64,000 nt of DNA, taken from NCBI GenBank assembly GCA_947650285.1, contig CANTFL010001204.1:248001-312000 (forward strand), written 5' to 3'. Position 1 is the first letter of the stretch; each line of letters starts with the position of its first letter. The notes below the pieces were generated by a model. It was given only the letters and a program-made list of their open reading frames with translations. It ran no database searches and had not been told where the DNA came from. Origin of the DNA: Hyaloperonospora brassicae (lineage: Eukaryota; Oomycota; Peronosporomycetes; Peronosporales; Peronosporaceae). Below, piece by piece: positions 35,007-46,405 of this stretch. The translations under genes and the position numbers were made by a program.

Positions 35007-36230
35007 ATGAAACTTCTTCCCACTGCACTCACTGCCCTCGTTCTCGCTGTTGGCGCAGCTGACGGCTCGCTCACTATACGCACGACTGCTCAGGGTCAAA
35101 CCCAACGCATGAGCAACGCGGTGCAACAGAGTCCCGTGCAGGAGCAAGAGAGTCCCGTGCAGGAGCAACAGAGTCCCGTGCAGGAGCAACAGAGTCTGGT
35201 GCAGAAGCAACAGTCGAGTAGTCCTATCAGCAGCAATGCCTGCATCCTCACAGGCATGTACAAGAAAGGGACTGACATTTCGGCGTGCAGCTCCATCACC
35301 GTCGATTCGCTCCGTGTACCGCCTGGTGTGACGCTGGACCTGACGAAGACGAAGAGAGGTGCCGTCATTGAGTTCATAGGCACCACGACGTTCGGAACGA
35401 AAATGTGGGCCGGTCCGCTCGTTATGGTCAGCGGAACGGATCTCACCGTGAAGGGATCGGGCGTCCTCGACGGACAAGGACCTTGGTACTGGAAATACGG
35501 TCCGTCCATCTTGCGCCCCGTCTTCTTCCGTCTCCAAAGCGTCATCAGCTCGAAAGTGTCCGGGTTCACGGTCAAGAACATGCCCTTCCGTACGTTCAGC
35601 CTCGTCACGTGCAAGAACACGATTCTCTCTGGTCTCACGATCGACTCGAGAGCGGGCAATGGCATCGCCAAGAACACAGATGGGTTCAACTTGTCTAAGA
35701 ACGACGGGGTCACGATCACCGGCAACACGATCTACAACCAGGACGACTGTCTTGCTATGCAGTCGAGCATCAACACCGTCTTTAGCAACAACTACTGCTG
35801 CAATACGCACGGTATTTCCATCGGGTCTCTTGGTGGCAACGCTGTCGACGCATCTACCACGGTGCGGGGCCTAACAATCTCGGGCAACACGATCGTCAAC
35901 AGCGTCAACGGTTTCCGCATTAAGACCATCATTGGTCTCAAGGGACTCATCGCTGACGTCAAGTTCATCAACAATAAGGTTCAGAACGTAAGAAACGCGG
36001 TCTCTCTCCACGCGAACTACGACAGGGGATTGGGCAGGTACAGGGGTCCGCCCACGAGTCAGGTGCAGATCACTCGTTTAATGGTCTCCGGTCTCACTGG
36101 CACGGCGGAGAAAGTGTACGATATCCAAGTCAACCCGAAGGTGATATCGGATTGGACCTTCGAGGCCATTGATGTGCGCGCGTCGATGAAGAGTACGATT
36201 GAAGGCTTGCCCAAAGGCGTGGCCGTTTGA
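35007..36230 (+). CDS. Secreted endopolygalacturonase, GH28, copy 4 (Q48E)
   Basis: 407 residues, identical to copies 1-3 except Gln48 to Glu in the first position of the second heptad (CAG to GAG, base 35148). The change lies in the non-catalytic insert between signal peptide and beta-helix domain, so no effect on catalysis is expected. All GH28 motifs are intact. This is the last unbroken copy; the next unit is split by retroelements. Confidence 0.96.
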   Translation: MKLLPTALTALVLAVGAADGSLTIRTTAQGQTQRMSNAVQQSPVQEQESPVQEQQSPVQEQQSLVQKQQSSSPISSNACILTGMYKKGTDISACSSITVDSLRVPPGVTLDLTKTKRGAVIEFIGTTTFGTKMWAGPLVMVSGTDLTVKGSGVLDGQGPWYWKYGPSILRPVFFRLQSVISSKVSGFTVKNMPFRTFSLVTCKNTILSGLTIDSRAGNGIAKNTDGFNLSKNDGVTITGNTIYNQDDCLAMQSSINTVFSNNYCCNTHGISIGSLGGNAVDASTTVRGLTISGNTIVNSVNGFRIKTIIGLKGLIADVKFINNKVQNVRNAVSLHANYDRGLGRYRGPPTSQVQITRLMVSGLTGTAEKVYDIQVNPKVISDWTFEAIDVRASMKSTIEGLPKGVAV

Positions 36231-37577
36231 TCGCCCGCAGGTGCGGCAACTTGCTTCGGGAGTAGGCATCCTCAGGGGAAGCGGAGTGTAGTGTGGGTGC
36301 GTGCGTGCGTGTCAATAATGTGAATGTAATCATTTTCGATGTCTGCGTGGCTTGTTCGATTCCGGCATGTGATCCCGTAGTGTGCCTGCTCAAGGGTCAG
36401 GTTCGCAAAGAATGGATCTTGAAACCATAGGGCCATACACGCTCGGTATTAAGGTGGACAGTAGGGTACCTCATTGTTGTCTAATGGATGACGCGCAATG
36501 GTGGGCGGCTGGGCTCGCCATTCGCACATTCGTGTCCACATGGTACGTCGGAGATGATAGCAACGAGCAGAAGCGGGGCATCTACCTTTCGATGCTTGCG
36601 TTCGTATGTGTACTCACAGCAGGTGAGCTTCCACTGCACAAGGGAGAGAACGCAGTGGTGCACGACGAAAAGCCATTCGTACAACATTCAGGTGGAAATG
36701 TATGTCCTCATTCCGCGTAGGTGACAGCTGCCTGATCTCCCCTGCATAATTTCGTGCGATCGAGATCGCTGCTGCGGCGCGCGATTGCGACGCCATCATG
36801 AGTCTGAGCAATATCTCCTGGCGCAGATCGGTGGTAGGTGTCGAGAGTGGGTACAAACAGAAAGGGACGGGCTCCGACGTGCAATCGATCACGTAAAAGG
36901 CGACATTTCGTGCACCATCATTTGCTTACCGCGTCCGGCATCGTGGCACGCCTAGTACTAACACAATCAGTTGACGATCGTCGAACTTGCTCAGGGTCCA
37001 GCACACACCACTACATTTCAGTTGAGCAGCGTGCACCGACCGTCTACAACGAGCGCGGAGGGTATGTAAGCATTTGTGTCGCAGCCTTGTGAATACAACG
37101 TCGGTCCCTCGACGAAAGCACAAGACGACGGTCTTGTTGCGTACCAACAGCCAGGTCCGCACGAGTGTACAAGCAGACGAAGCTTTATACGACAGCGGGT
37201 GCGCGGCCTTGGCTACCACAAGCTTTCGGAGCGAAGTCCGGCTGTTTCATTCGTACAAAGCACCTGGCGCATTCGCCAGCGCGACGAGGAATTGAGCTTC
37301 ATAGCCGGTTCTTTTCAACGTGACCGACCGTCTTCGCTCTTCGATCCGACGATGTGCATAGTATAGCGCTTTCACACAAGTGTGCCTTTTCGATCGACCA
37401 CCTGACGCTTGAGCCAGGCAAACTCATCCAGAGGTAACCTTTTCTACACAGCACCCGCGGGGTGTCGTCCATGACACCCTTGCCGTGGTCGACACCTTGT
37501 GAGTGCTGTGTAGAGTAAGTGTACGCGCGTCAGGCACGTATGTGTATTTCGTGCGGCCCCAGGCAGCGGCATGGACG

Positions 37578-37593
37578 ACTCACTTCTCAATTG
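37578..37593 (+). promoter_or_regulatory. Oomycete Inr/FPR-type core promoter of the broken copy 5
   Basis: The 16-bp element is unchanged upstream of the truncated gene, so transcription into the LINE antisense strand is possible. Confidence 0.6.
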
Positions 37594-37640
37594 CCCTCGT
37601 CGGGCACAACCACCTGATCTCACGACCGCCGACATCGCCG

Positions 37641-37763
37641 ATGAAACTTCTTCCCACTGCACTCACTGCCCTCGTTCTCGCTGTTGGCGCAGCTGACGGC
37701 TCGCTCACTATACGCACGACTGCTCAGGGTCAAACCCAACGCATGAGCAACGCGGTGCAATAG
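37641..37763 (+). pseudogene. Polygalacturonase copy 5, 5' fragment
   Basis: Only the first 40 codons remain: the signal peptide and the start of the Gln-rich insert. It ends at a TAG (37761-37763) where intact copies read CAG, then runs into LINE sequence (TTAGTGAGAAAGTGAGG). The remainder of the gene lies about 14.6 kb away at 52.34-53.37 kb. No catalytic residue is encoded here. Confidence 0.93.
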
Positions 37764-37817
37764 AGTTAGTGAGAAAGTGAGGTATATTTAGGTACGCTTA
37801 CGACCTACTATATCCTG

Positions 37818-37845
37818 TCACCCGGCAACAAGTTTACCGGGGTGA
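37818..37845 (-). other. Possible 3' stem-loop of the LINE
   Basis: TCACCC at 37818 and GGGTGA at 37840 can pair, with further GG/CC pairs inside. Such 3' structures can be recognised by LINE RT. It is not conserved in copy 3. Confidence 0.3.
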
Positions 37846-37853
37846 CTGCTACG

Positions 37854-38702
37854 TTATACACTAGGTAGCACTAGGTCTCGAACATCAGAACGCCTGCGCG
37901 CAGACTCCTGTCGCGAGATGATCAGGTTCCTCGGTGTCAGTACGGGGCCCTGTATGACGTATTGTTCGGCCTGAGAGGTCTCCAACCGATGATTGACATC
38001 AGAATCAAGGAAGGTCGTGGTCTCCTGGACTAGAACGGGGTTAGAAGAAGCGTGCGCTTGAACCGAAGCTCCTGTGTCCATAGCGATATTCGCCAGTCGA
38101 TCCGCCATTTTGTTGTAGGTGCGGTAATGATGTCCCCAGCTGGAGACATGAATATCGTTAGCGATGGCGCTTGCTTCGGTGAATAACTGCACCAAGTGTT
38201 GCTTGCGTGGAGGATGTCGTGTTCGGAGTTGCGCAAGCACATGGGCACTGTCCCCAATGACACGCAGGGGTAAGTAGTCGCTGGCCTTTGCTCGCCGAAG
38301 ACCGTGGACGAGCCCCCAGCATCCAGCGATATTGTTAGTAGTATCAGGAGAGGCATAGGCCACGCTCGCTACCCACAAAACACATGCGGCGTGCGTCGGA
38401 ACGTGGAGTCGGACAATAACAGATCCAGCTCCGCCTGGACCTGGATTTCCGCGGGATCCTATATCGAAAAAGAAGAGGTAAAGCACTCCTGGGCACCGTT
38501 TGATAAGGCGTACGTGCAGCAAAGGAGGTTCTTCGTAGCAGAGAAGGGTATCAGCCAAGGTCGACCGTGCCTGCGCAAACAGTTTCCCATCCTCCTCCAA
38601 GTCGGGCTGGTAGGTTGATCCACGAAACCTTCGAACCGACCGGCAAACGATAGTCTTGGCCCTTGCTGTGTGAACGTCCTGTGATAGAGACGGGTCTTTC
38701 AT
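37854..38702 (-). pseudogene. LINE copy 1 RNase H domain
   Basis: This 282-codon open frame encodes an RNase HI-type domain. It contains FDIGSRGNPGPGGAGSVIV with the first Asp, TNNIAGCWGLVHGL where the second acidic residue is expected (Glu changed to Gly), VIGDSAHVLAQL with the third Asp, and HHYRTYNKMADRLANIAMD with the final Asp. It would remove RNA from the RNA/DNA hybrid after target-primed reverse transcription. The catalytic Glu is missing, so it is probably inactive. It is the C-terminal part of ORF2. Confidence 0.85.
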
Positions 38703-40117
38703 GCGGCGGAGGCGCTCGACCCCGATGGCATGAAGTGTCGTCGATACGACGAAGCGCCACAGCTCTCGAGCTGTCGGGGATATTGCAGCCTAAGCTTTCA
38801 GTAAATCTGCCCCTGTGGTCATAGATTTCTTGACATCAACCCAGGCGTTGGGCGGAATCCCCGGGCGGTCCAGTCCAAACACCCAGACATGCTAGTCATC
38901 CTCCCGGAAAGTACAAGCCTTCGCCACCGATCAAGGAGGTATTCCCAGTGTCTACGCGCGCTAGGGCATGTCCAAAAGATATGTCTCGCCAGAGCTGGAC
39001 CAGCCTCCGCACACTCAGAGACGGATCACGACAGATATTGCTTTGCCCAGTTTCAGAGCGGGAAACTGTTACTCTTCAGTCGATATATCGTCTGAGCGTT
39101 CGTCGGAAAGGACGCACGAATTCGTCGAATGTTTCTCCACGTGATCAATGGTGCACCTTCCGATATCACGTAAAAGTCCGCCTTTGCAACCCGTCGTTCC
39201 TCGAGAAGTCCAGTTCCTTCCATATAGCGCTGCCGGGAGATAAGTTGTTTCAGTTTCTGTCGTTGTGTCCGCCACCGTCGACGACCGGTGCACAGGTGAA
39301 CAACCCGCGTGAGCATCGGATGCGCGCCAAAGTGGACAGGAGTCCTACTGAATCAGGACGCGGCGATATCGCACGCCGTCATCGACGAGACTGGTTGCAC
39401 CCCATATTCCATACCCGTATTGAAATCCAGGAGAGATGTACCTTCACGAGTGAGAAGCTAGTCATAGAATTAGGGCACCTTCGCTGAGTACGCAATTACG
39501 GTCCCAGGTTCCAGCGCCCGATAGACCAGAGACGGGAAATTGTAAAGAAGTGCGAGGCAGTCGGACCTTAAATGCCGTCACTTCGCCACCGACTGGGTCG
39601 CCATTTCACGCGGGGGGAGAACAATACAATGCCAATTTGTAGGGTCATCCAAGACACTGTCTCGCCAGGGTAAGTCAAATTCAAGGTAAAGTCAGCTTCG
39701 TTCGATGTCGAAGCCGTACCCCGTCGATCTCGCAGCCACGACGTATCCTTGAGCGTGGCGTGGACAAGCCATCGGTGATCAAATCGCCCCGACGGCATAA
39801 GTTCAGCCCGCATCCCGGCGCGCAGTCGATCATCAAGCACCCGCCGAACATCAACGATATCACTACCGTCGTCATTATAGGCTACTGCAGCTCTCGATGC
39901 AAAAGATACGGCACGTCTGAAGACTTCCCTGACCGCGCTTTGGAGACCGTGACGAGCCGCAGAAATTCCAACAATTTCGGACCCGGTTTGCCACAGAGTC
40001 GCTCGATATCGAGGATGCTTGCCTCAGTCCAACAAGGCGAGATTTAAGCCGGACCTGACCCACTCGATCCCCACAAGTAATAACCAGTAGTAAGTCCCTC
40101 GAAGAGAGAGTAGCTGT

Positions 40118-41248
40118 TCAATGTCCAATTGCTGTATCTGCCATAGTCATCAATTCCGTCCGAATACAAGGCACCGCTAGACCTTCCTGAGGGATTGGTA
40201 AAGAAGCTATCTCAGGAGGGAACCACGGTCGGGACCGCTTGCCATCACGGACGCCCCATACAAAGTCAATATTCAATCTATGCGGCCTTATAACCACGGC
40301 GGGAGGAGGCCAACAGTGCCGTGCTAAAAATGTGATTTTGGGGACAGCAATAGCACTGGCAAGATGAGCCCGTTGTTCCACAGTGTGCGTCTTCTCCCGT
40401 GCTAGTACAAGTCGGATCCAGAGAGATCGGATGCACTTATTCCAGTTATCGGCGACCACAACCTGTTGTCCCACCAGAACACCAAGATACTGGTAAGCTT
40501 CGCCGGGGGCCAGCAGAGTGAGACCACAGGTGCTTACAGGTTGAGCTGATCCGCGCGGGTACATCTCAAGGACCATTGATTCAGCCCGATTTGTCCAAAA
40601 ACCTGACACGCGAGCAAAGTCATCGAGAATAGCGATAACAGTCAAAATTGCAGACCGATCGCGAAGGTATACAGCAGTATCATAGGCATATCCCGAGACT
40701 TTGATCTCAGTTGTCCGCCCGCCAGATGTGTTAGGTACACGTCGAATGTCCTCCCGCGCTTGAAGCACCCGATAGACACTATCGAGGGCAAGAATAAAGA
40801 GAAGTGGTGCAAGGGGACACCTATGCCGGATTCCACAAGTAACGGCACGTCGACTCGATCGATATTCAATGACGAGAACACAACATAGTGTCGCGGTGTA
40901 ATGCTGCCACGACGGATACGAAGTGGGGTGAAAACCCAAGCCACGTCAGCGTCGATAGTAAATATGGACATCGCGATGTGTCGTACGCTTTTGCAAAATC
41001 GAGAAGCAGAACAATTTCTTCATGTAGATCGCTGTCCAAGTTTGCAGCTTTGTGTACCGCCGCGAAAGTGTCATGAGCCGTATGGATCGATCGCTTCGGA
41101 ACAAATCAACTTGAGCCGGCAGGACTAGTTGCGACAGCAATAGCCGCACCCGAAACGAAAGAAGCTTGGCAAATAACTTGAATTCACTGTTGAGAAGAGC
41201 AATCGGGCGATGATTAAGCGGCAAGGCATAGACCGAAGATTTCTTCAA
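40118..41248 (-). pseudogene. LINE copy 1 reverse transcriptase
   Basis: RT blocks appear in order from 41248 downward. The N-terminal part has NHRPIALLNSEFKLFAKLL and LSQLVLPAQ. After a frameshift at about 40943, GIRHRCPLAPLLFILALDS follows, then the active-site box. The canonical YADD is YAYD here: the first catalytic Asp is Tyr (codon 40682-40684), so polymerase activity is lost. The thumb follows, with EAYQYLGVLVGQQV. The region 38703-40117 downstream is a decayed connection to RNase H. Confidence 0.9.
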
Positions 41249-41632
41249 GCCTTAGATATTTGCTGCACCAAACGACGCCATTAACATGCTGCACGTAAGC
41301 CATCTACTGAAAAATGTCGCGAAAATAAAACCGAGCGTGTCTGCGTAATCGCGGTAATATGCGTTTTTGATTTCATTCGGTCCAGCGGATTTACCACGTT
41401 AAAGTTTCTTCAAAGCCGCACTCACATCGTCGGGAGAAATGTCCGATGTCACAATAGAGTCATCAACCAATTCCGGAGGGGTGGCACGGGATGGGAACGC
41501 GGTGGTACTGTCAGGAGAGGCAAAAGAATGAGTTATAACACGCGCCCAGACGTCGGCCATTTTGTCAGCCAATTCCTGCGAATGATTCGGTACGGATGAC
41601 GCTTTTCCTACCAGAGAAACGATAATGTTGTC

Positions 41633-42208
41633 TTAAAAATTAGTCGCTACCCGGGCGTAATTTTGGCAGGATGTCTCTCCAGGCGAGTACGTGTGATGAA
41701 CGAGAAGGCGCTTTTTTTTAGTCCGTTGCCATAAGCGGCGACACTCCGCCACTTTACGCCTAAGTTCCACCGGAGTATCGTCGGTCTTAGGCTGGTCGCA
41801 TCCTTCATGATCTCCCGAAGGTGAGGTATCAGGGGTACACGCCACCAGGAGAGCAGTATTCAGTTCGACATAAAGACGAAGCATTCGTTGCCGATAGTTT
41901 TTTTTCAGGCCTTGACGCGCGGTATTATTAGTCGCCAAACGAACTTTACGAAGACTTATCTTCCAGTCGTCCCACCAGTCGGCCAAGCTCCGGGCTGTCG
42001 AATAGTCTGACGTCCGAACAGAAATAATCGCGTCAGCTCGAAGCTGGGCCAGAGCAATGGCCGCAATGATGGCTTTGTGCGCGACCGCATGTGCACAACC
42101 TGGAACAGGATACACGCGCCTCGGCTTTCGGACACGGACCACATCGCGGGTCTCGCCGATCTTGATACTGATGCCCTTGTGGTCAACAGCACGACCCGGT
42201 ACCGACAT
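41633..42208 (-). pseudogene. LINE copy 1 linker between endonuclease and RT
   Basis: A 191-codon open frame that starts just after the endonuclease end. It is rich in Ala, Arg and Leu (for example AHAVAHKAIIAAIALAQLRA) with a predicted helical, basic character. No catalytic motif is seen. Its position is that of the variable segment between APE endonuclease and RT in LINE ORF2. A frame break separates it from the RT at about 41630. Confidence 0.7.
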
Positions 42209-42249
42209 CGCAACGTCTCAAATCCATCATCATGCCGCGATCTCACGTA

Positions 42250-42981
42250 CTACCTATCGAGTCGCGAACTCGTCGAACCACCACCCGGCAGAGTGTAGAA
42301 ATAAGTGTGAGTCGCCGCGTGAAATGCCGGTAAATCTCTCTCTTCTTCGGCGATCTCCATATCACCATCAAGAACATCACTGACCTGCGCTTGATCGAGA
42401 AGCCGTCGTAACGCCAAGGAATCGTGTCGTCCGAATTGAGATATAAAGGAACGGTCCAGTCGCGGCTTTAAAGTACAGTTGATGTCCCTACCAACAAACA
42501 TGGGTCTCTCGTATGCCTGTAGAAGAAGTTGAAGGTTCTTTAACAACGCCTCCCGCTCTGTCTTGTCACTTGGTGCATACACCATGACAACAAGAACTCT
42601 TTCTCCCAGGGGCGTGAGATGAACAGCCATCCAGTGCGGCGTCCAATGCGTCTAAGATCACGGGACCATTTCCGTGACCGATGAGTAGGGGGTCAATAAC
42701 ATCGCCACTCCCCCTCTTAAGTGCTCTGACTCTGTCCACAACGAGTGTCCGCGCTTGTTTACAAAGCCCCATGAGGAGTTGTAAAGATTTTCCATAGTCA
42801 CGTACTCACCAATAGTGACGCGCGTCTCCTGTAGAAGAACCAAATCGATGGCCCCCCTAGGTTCGCTCTGTCGGGAGTGACTAAACCAAGATGAGCAGTG
42901 TTCCGGATGCTTATGAAATCTTGCGACATTCTGTGAATGGAGACCGACGCTGTTGTTGCGCGGATGACGGGACTCCTTCAA
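42250..42981 (-). pseudogene. LINE copy 1 APE-type endonuclease
   Basis: The endonuclease nicks target DNA to prime reverse transcription. The N-terminal part (42981-42658) encodes LHSQNVARF and DLVLLQETRV, with the catalytic Glu of the QET box. The C-terminal part (42630-42250) encodes VVMVYAPSDKTEREALL, VGRDINCTL (the usual GGDFN box, altered) and HTYFYTLPGGGSTSSRLDR (the usual xxTY...SRxDR end). The two parts are in different frames, and an internal stop region lies at about 42640. Confidence 0.88.
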
Positions 42982-43019
42982 CAGAAGTCTACGACGAAGT
43001 TGGGGCGTGCACCGAGGAG

Positions 43020-44618
43020 GCGCACCCCCTAGCTCATCCGAGACGCCCTCAGCATTGCGATTCTAGAAGCTGGCCATCGCGAGCGATAAGAACAAGCGCC
43101 GGTTGCCAGTTTGCAGGTTCGCATAGAATGTCGACGACCGCCTCGCGCACCTCTATGGAGAGGTGGTACAGCACAGCCTTCGTTTGTGGCATTACCACGT
43201 CCGTATCAATCTTAATGGGTGCAAGCTTTATAAGCATAACGCAGAGCACATTAAAAACTCCCAAATGATCCAAGTCATTAAGCGTTTCGAAGACAGTCGC
43301 GCATGTCAAATCAGGCTGTAGTTTGCTAATCGTCGCCACCGTTGGATATTGTCCGTAGTTCCCCATCGAATTTGACCGGTTTGCCCATCCGCCGTGGAGG
43401 CTCAACCCGTGCACATATCGCGGAGTTTTGCATTGGCGTGTGTGGTGTGAAGACGGATCACAGCCAGTTGAGATTCACTGTTAATGGCATGTCGAAAGGA
43501 ACGCAGGATGTCACCCGGCATCGAGGTGAGATAATCAATTGGATACGGTAGACCAGAGACGAGTCTCGACAATATCAAGGACACGTGGTTACCCACGCCA
43601 CCTGTCCCTTTGGTCCAATTGACATGGTAGCCGGAAGTTTTGAAACAGATTTGTGCCGGATGACCCATTTGCGAATCGCAGCCGTGTTTGCTAAAGGATT
43701 TTTCGTACTCTCCGTCTCAGCAGCAGCCGCCACCGCAGCAGATGCAGTGTCTGGAACTTTGCGCACTCGAATTGCACGTAAAGTCAGGTCGTGAGTATCG
43801 GGAGTGCGAACGTGTGCCATCGGGGACCGGACCGCTACCACCAATCATAGATCGCCCATGCCAGCGACCGGACGTGTCGGCGAGTCAGAAGCACCCGTTT
43901 CGAAGTCGTCGAGTACTCCAGAGGTGGCATTGAGCTCTTCCTCGATCGCCTTGGCCAGGTACGCTGGAATAGGTACACGAGCGGCATCGGGAGGCGGAGT
44001 TACACCCCCTTCATCCAGGTCATGTAGGCACATGGTACCACCAAACGCAACCATGCTCTCCGCCATCGAAACTTTGAGATCCTGTGACTGTTTCCCATTC
44101 GACTCCATGAGGAACGTCAGTGGAAGGTCCGACGGTCCCGGTGAATGAGGATGCGCCGCGAACGGCACCGTGCGGGGTGGTGGTTCTATAGGCACATCTG
44201 TGATACCCCGTTTGCGGCGAATGTAAGAGACCAGCAAACGCTGGATCATAAACCGACTCCTCTCTGTGCATCTTTCCGCTAGTGCAGCAGGCAACTCGTG
44301 AGGTGGTGTAATCGCTCGCGGAACTTTGACTTCGGTCACGAGCTTCTTTTTTTGGTGTAATCTTTTCCAACCGGCGGGTCAGAGTTTGAAGTGTTTTCGC
44401 TGCGGTCTTTGCATCCATGTTCGATTGGCTTTTCACCGCGACCGCGGCACGGTATTCGTACTCCAATCGCCACAATTTTCCTCCTTCGTCTTCGAGTGAG
44501 GCAGGGCCTCATTACCCCGGGTGTCAGAAGCAATACCTGCTTTGAGTGCCTGGGATGATCCTCGAAGTAGCAGGACTTTTTGGTGTAAGCCTCGCGCTGC
44601 TTCTCTACGGCTACGCAA
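43020..44618 (-). pseudogene. LINE copy 1 ORF1 (gag-like), C-terminal and middle parts
   Basis: Pieces in shifting frames run from 44618 to about 43020. They comprise a helical basic stretch (NMDAKTAAKTLQTLTRRLEKI), a Pro-rich region (ITPPHELPAALAERC, PIEPPPRTV), and a CxxxGHPAQICF zinc-knuckle-like segment near 43650. A C-terminal domain with VVMPQTKAVLYHLSIEVREA ends at about 43049. ORF1 proteins bind the element RNA. Assignment rests on position upstream of the endonuclease and on the knuckle-like motif. Confidence 0.6.
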
Positions 44619-44685
44619 GTAATAATCTCGACCTCTTCACGTGCGGCCGAAACGTGTAATCAAGCCTACTCAAGCGCCGTCTGTT

Positions 44686-45637
44686 TCAATGCCTTCGGAA
44701 GAAGAGACGAGCCGTCCCCCGTGGTAGGAGTTGGAACTGCGGTAGCATCCGCATGATCTCCACGCAATAATTGGTCCAAACCCTTACTACCCGCGTGCGA
44801 AGATTCATCACCTTGATAGAGGCAGAGGACATTGGCGTAAATTGAGCAATTTTTAAAACGTCCTTGGGACGACCCATGGCCTAAGCCAGCTTAGGTAGGG
44901 TCTTGTTTGCTGGGACCGTGGTCGCAGAAATTTTCTGGTAAGTAGCCGTTTACTTCGGGAGAGGAGACTTTTGTGAATCGTCAATCGTGGTGAACTGCTA
45001 AGGCGTGATTGGATTCAATGAAGGTCCCGCCGCTGGACTGGACATCGACACTGGGGGACACACATCCCACTCTTTCTTGCTCGCGCCAGGGTCATACAAC
45101 TCGGTCGTAGACATCTCATTGACGCGATTAGGGCCACCACGAGGGGTCTGGCTTCCCGCGAACGGATACGCGGTGTAAACGCTCGAGTGAGCAGCACGAG
45201 GAGGTGCCCGCGACACATCACTCAACAGGGGGAGCCTTGTCCCCATCCTCTTTCAACCTCGCCGTGGTCGCCACCAAAGATTCCGCCAGTCCCGATACAT
45301 GCTGCATGCGACCGGCAACGTCCAAGTGGGTAAAAGTCAACCCACTGACGTGAGGTAAGTCAATTGGCACACCGGTATACTCGCGGTGATGCTGAACGTA
45401 ATAAGCGCCGTTGCGTCCACCGCACTTGGAACTCGAGTGATAAGGAGAGTAATAGGTGAAACAGGGAACGCATTGGAAGTGCCGAAAATGGTGGAGGAAG
45501 ATCGCCGTGTTGGAGGTTGAGATGTGCGTAACCATATTGATTATTTGGGGACAGGACACCGCGTCGTAAGTCGCCACGAAAAAAATCGAATCATGCACCT
45601 CCAAGCCGTGTGAGCATCCATGAGTCACAGATGTCAA
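44686..45637 (-). pseudogene. LINE copy 1 5' coding region (unassigned)
   Basis: Open stretches (45637-45218, 45246-44998, 44877-44686) read on the element strand. The first has a Cys/His-rich segment (HHFRHFQCVPC, then YHSSSKCGGRNGAYYVQHH) that could be a zinc-binding fold. I do not recognise the domain. It may be the N-terminus of ORF1 or a separate upstream ORF. The last 130 bp before the Ty3 LTR (45638-45768) show nothing recognisable. Confidence 0.45.
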
Positions 45638-45768
45638 CGTACAGGAAACACTGGACTTCAGAATAACTTGAACCTAGCTGGCCGCCACTCCATTGACTAA
45701 AACCCAAACTTGATAGTGCAAGTAGTTTCTGCTAAGCGAAGTAGCAGGTAGAAATGATGTTGTAATGG

Positions 45769-46299
45769 TGTAGCTGAGCTACATAGCTCCTTAAGTCAGA
45801 GGAAGCCTTATCGCTCTTACGAGCAACTTGGTTATACGAACCCGACTCAAAGTGTTAACAGCTCCGAGAGCTAAGGTTTGGTTCAAAGAACCCGACTCAA
45901 AGAGTCAACAAGCTCAAAGAGCTTACGGTCTCTGATCCAGGGGGATCGAACGATTCAATGAATTAAACGCACAGAATGCACAAGGAGTAGCTGCCTTAAC
46001 AAGGAGTTGCTACCTCCTTAACGATCGCAAGACGCCTCAGAGAGGCACGTGTCTTTTGGATCAATATGGAAACTCAATTTTAATTCTTCTTTGAATCTAA
46101 AAGAACACCTTAAAACATAATAATAAACCTACTCACTAATGTCCTAAATAAATCTATTAACAGATCTTGTAATTAATGGTTGACAGACATCAGTCTGCAA
46201 CAATTGATACTTGTGTTCTAATATTACTTGAAAGGGGATCCCATCCCTTCTGTGTACCACACCTATTGTCGACTACCAGTCGACGTGTACCCCGTTCCA
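45769..46299 (-). repeat. 3' LTR of Ty3 element 2
   Basis: 531 bp. On the element strand it starts TGGAACGGGGTAC and ends CAGCTACA. It aligns end to end with the LTRs of element 1 at roughly 80% by eye. The internal repeat of about 50 bp with GGGTTC blocks is also present. Confidence 0.92.
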
Positions 46300-46311
46300 C
46301 CCTCCCTCTCC
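46300..46311 (-). promoter_or_regulatory. Polypurine tract of element 2
   Basis: GGAGAGGGAGGG on the element strand, immediately before the 3' LTR. Confidence 0.8.
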
Positions 46312-46405
46312 AGACTGACGTTTCCACAAAACTTCAATCGAACTTTTCTCGACGAGGACGATGTGTGTGCGCTTCAACCTCACGGTTGGCAAAACACAAA
46401 ACACC

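Larger units (their letters stand above)
25915..36454 (+). repeat. Tandem array of four complete 2635-bp units
   Basis: Units start at 25915, 28550, 31185 and 33820 with TGGACAGTAGGGTACC, exactly 2635 bp apart. A fifth, split unit starts at 36455. Each unit is about 1.1 kb of 5' spacer, the promoter, one polygalacturonase gene and about 0.2 kb of 3' flank. Differences are few and fall mostly in the first 700 bp of unit 1 against the rest. Single differences were noted in unit 2 (about 29165), unit 3 (about 33596) and unit 4 (35148). The outer edges of the array are 25915 and about 53566. Confidence 0.97.
36455..37767 (+). repeat. Left part of the split fifth unit
   Basis: Starts with the same TGGACAGTAGGG border and follows the unit consensus up to the heptad-coding region. 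It has a one-base deletion near 37070 and several private substitutions (for example CGACCG at about 37325, GCACCCGCGG at about 37452, CAGGCAGCGG and CGGGCAC near 37560-37605). Left and right parts together make one unit minus 78 bp. Confidence 0.93.
37766..45768 (-). mobile_element. Non-LTR retrotransposon (LINE), copy 1
   Basis: On the minus strand, 5' to 3', the order is an ORF1 (gag-like), an APE-type endonuclease, a reverse transcriptase and a terminal RNase H. This order suggests an I-group-like LINE. All parts are broken. The 3' end at about 37766 lacks a poly(A) tail; it reads toward ...CTCACTTTCTCACTAA on the element strand. The same end occurs in copy 3 at about 58400. The 5' limit is uncertain: coding-like sequence reaches 45637 and a Ty3 LTR starts at 45769. 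Confidence 0.88.

Noticed and set aside
38304..38618. Plus-strand frames across the LINE
   Set aside because: Antisense shadows of the RNase H and connection regions read on the minus strand.
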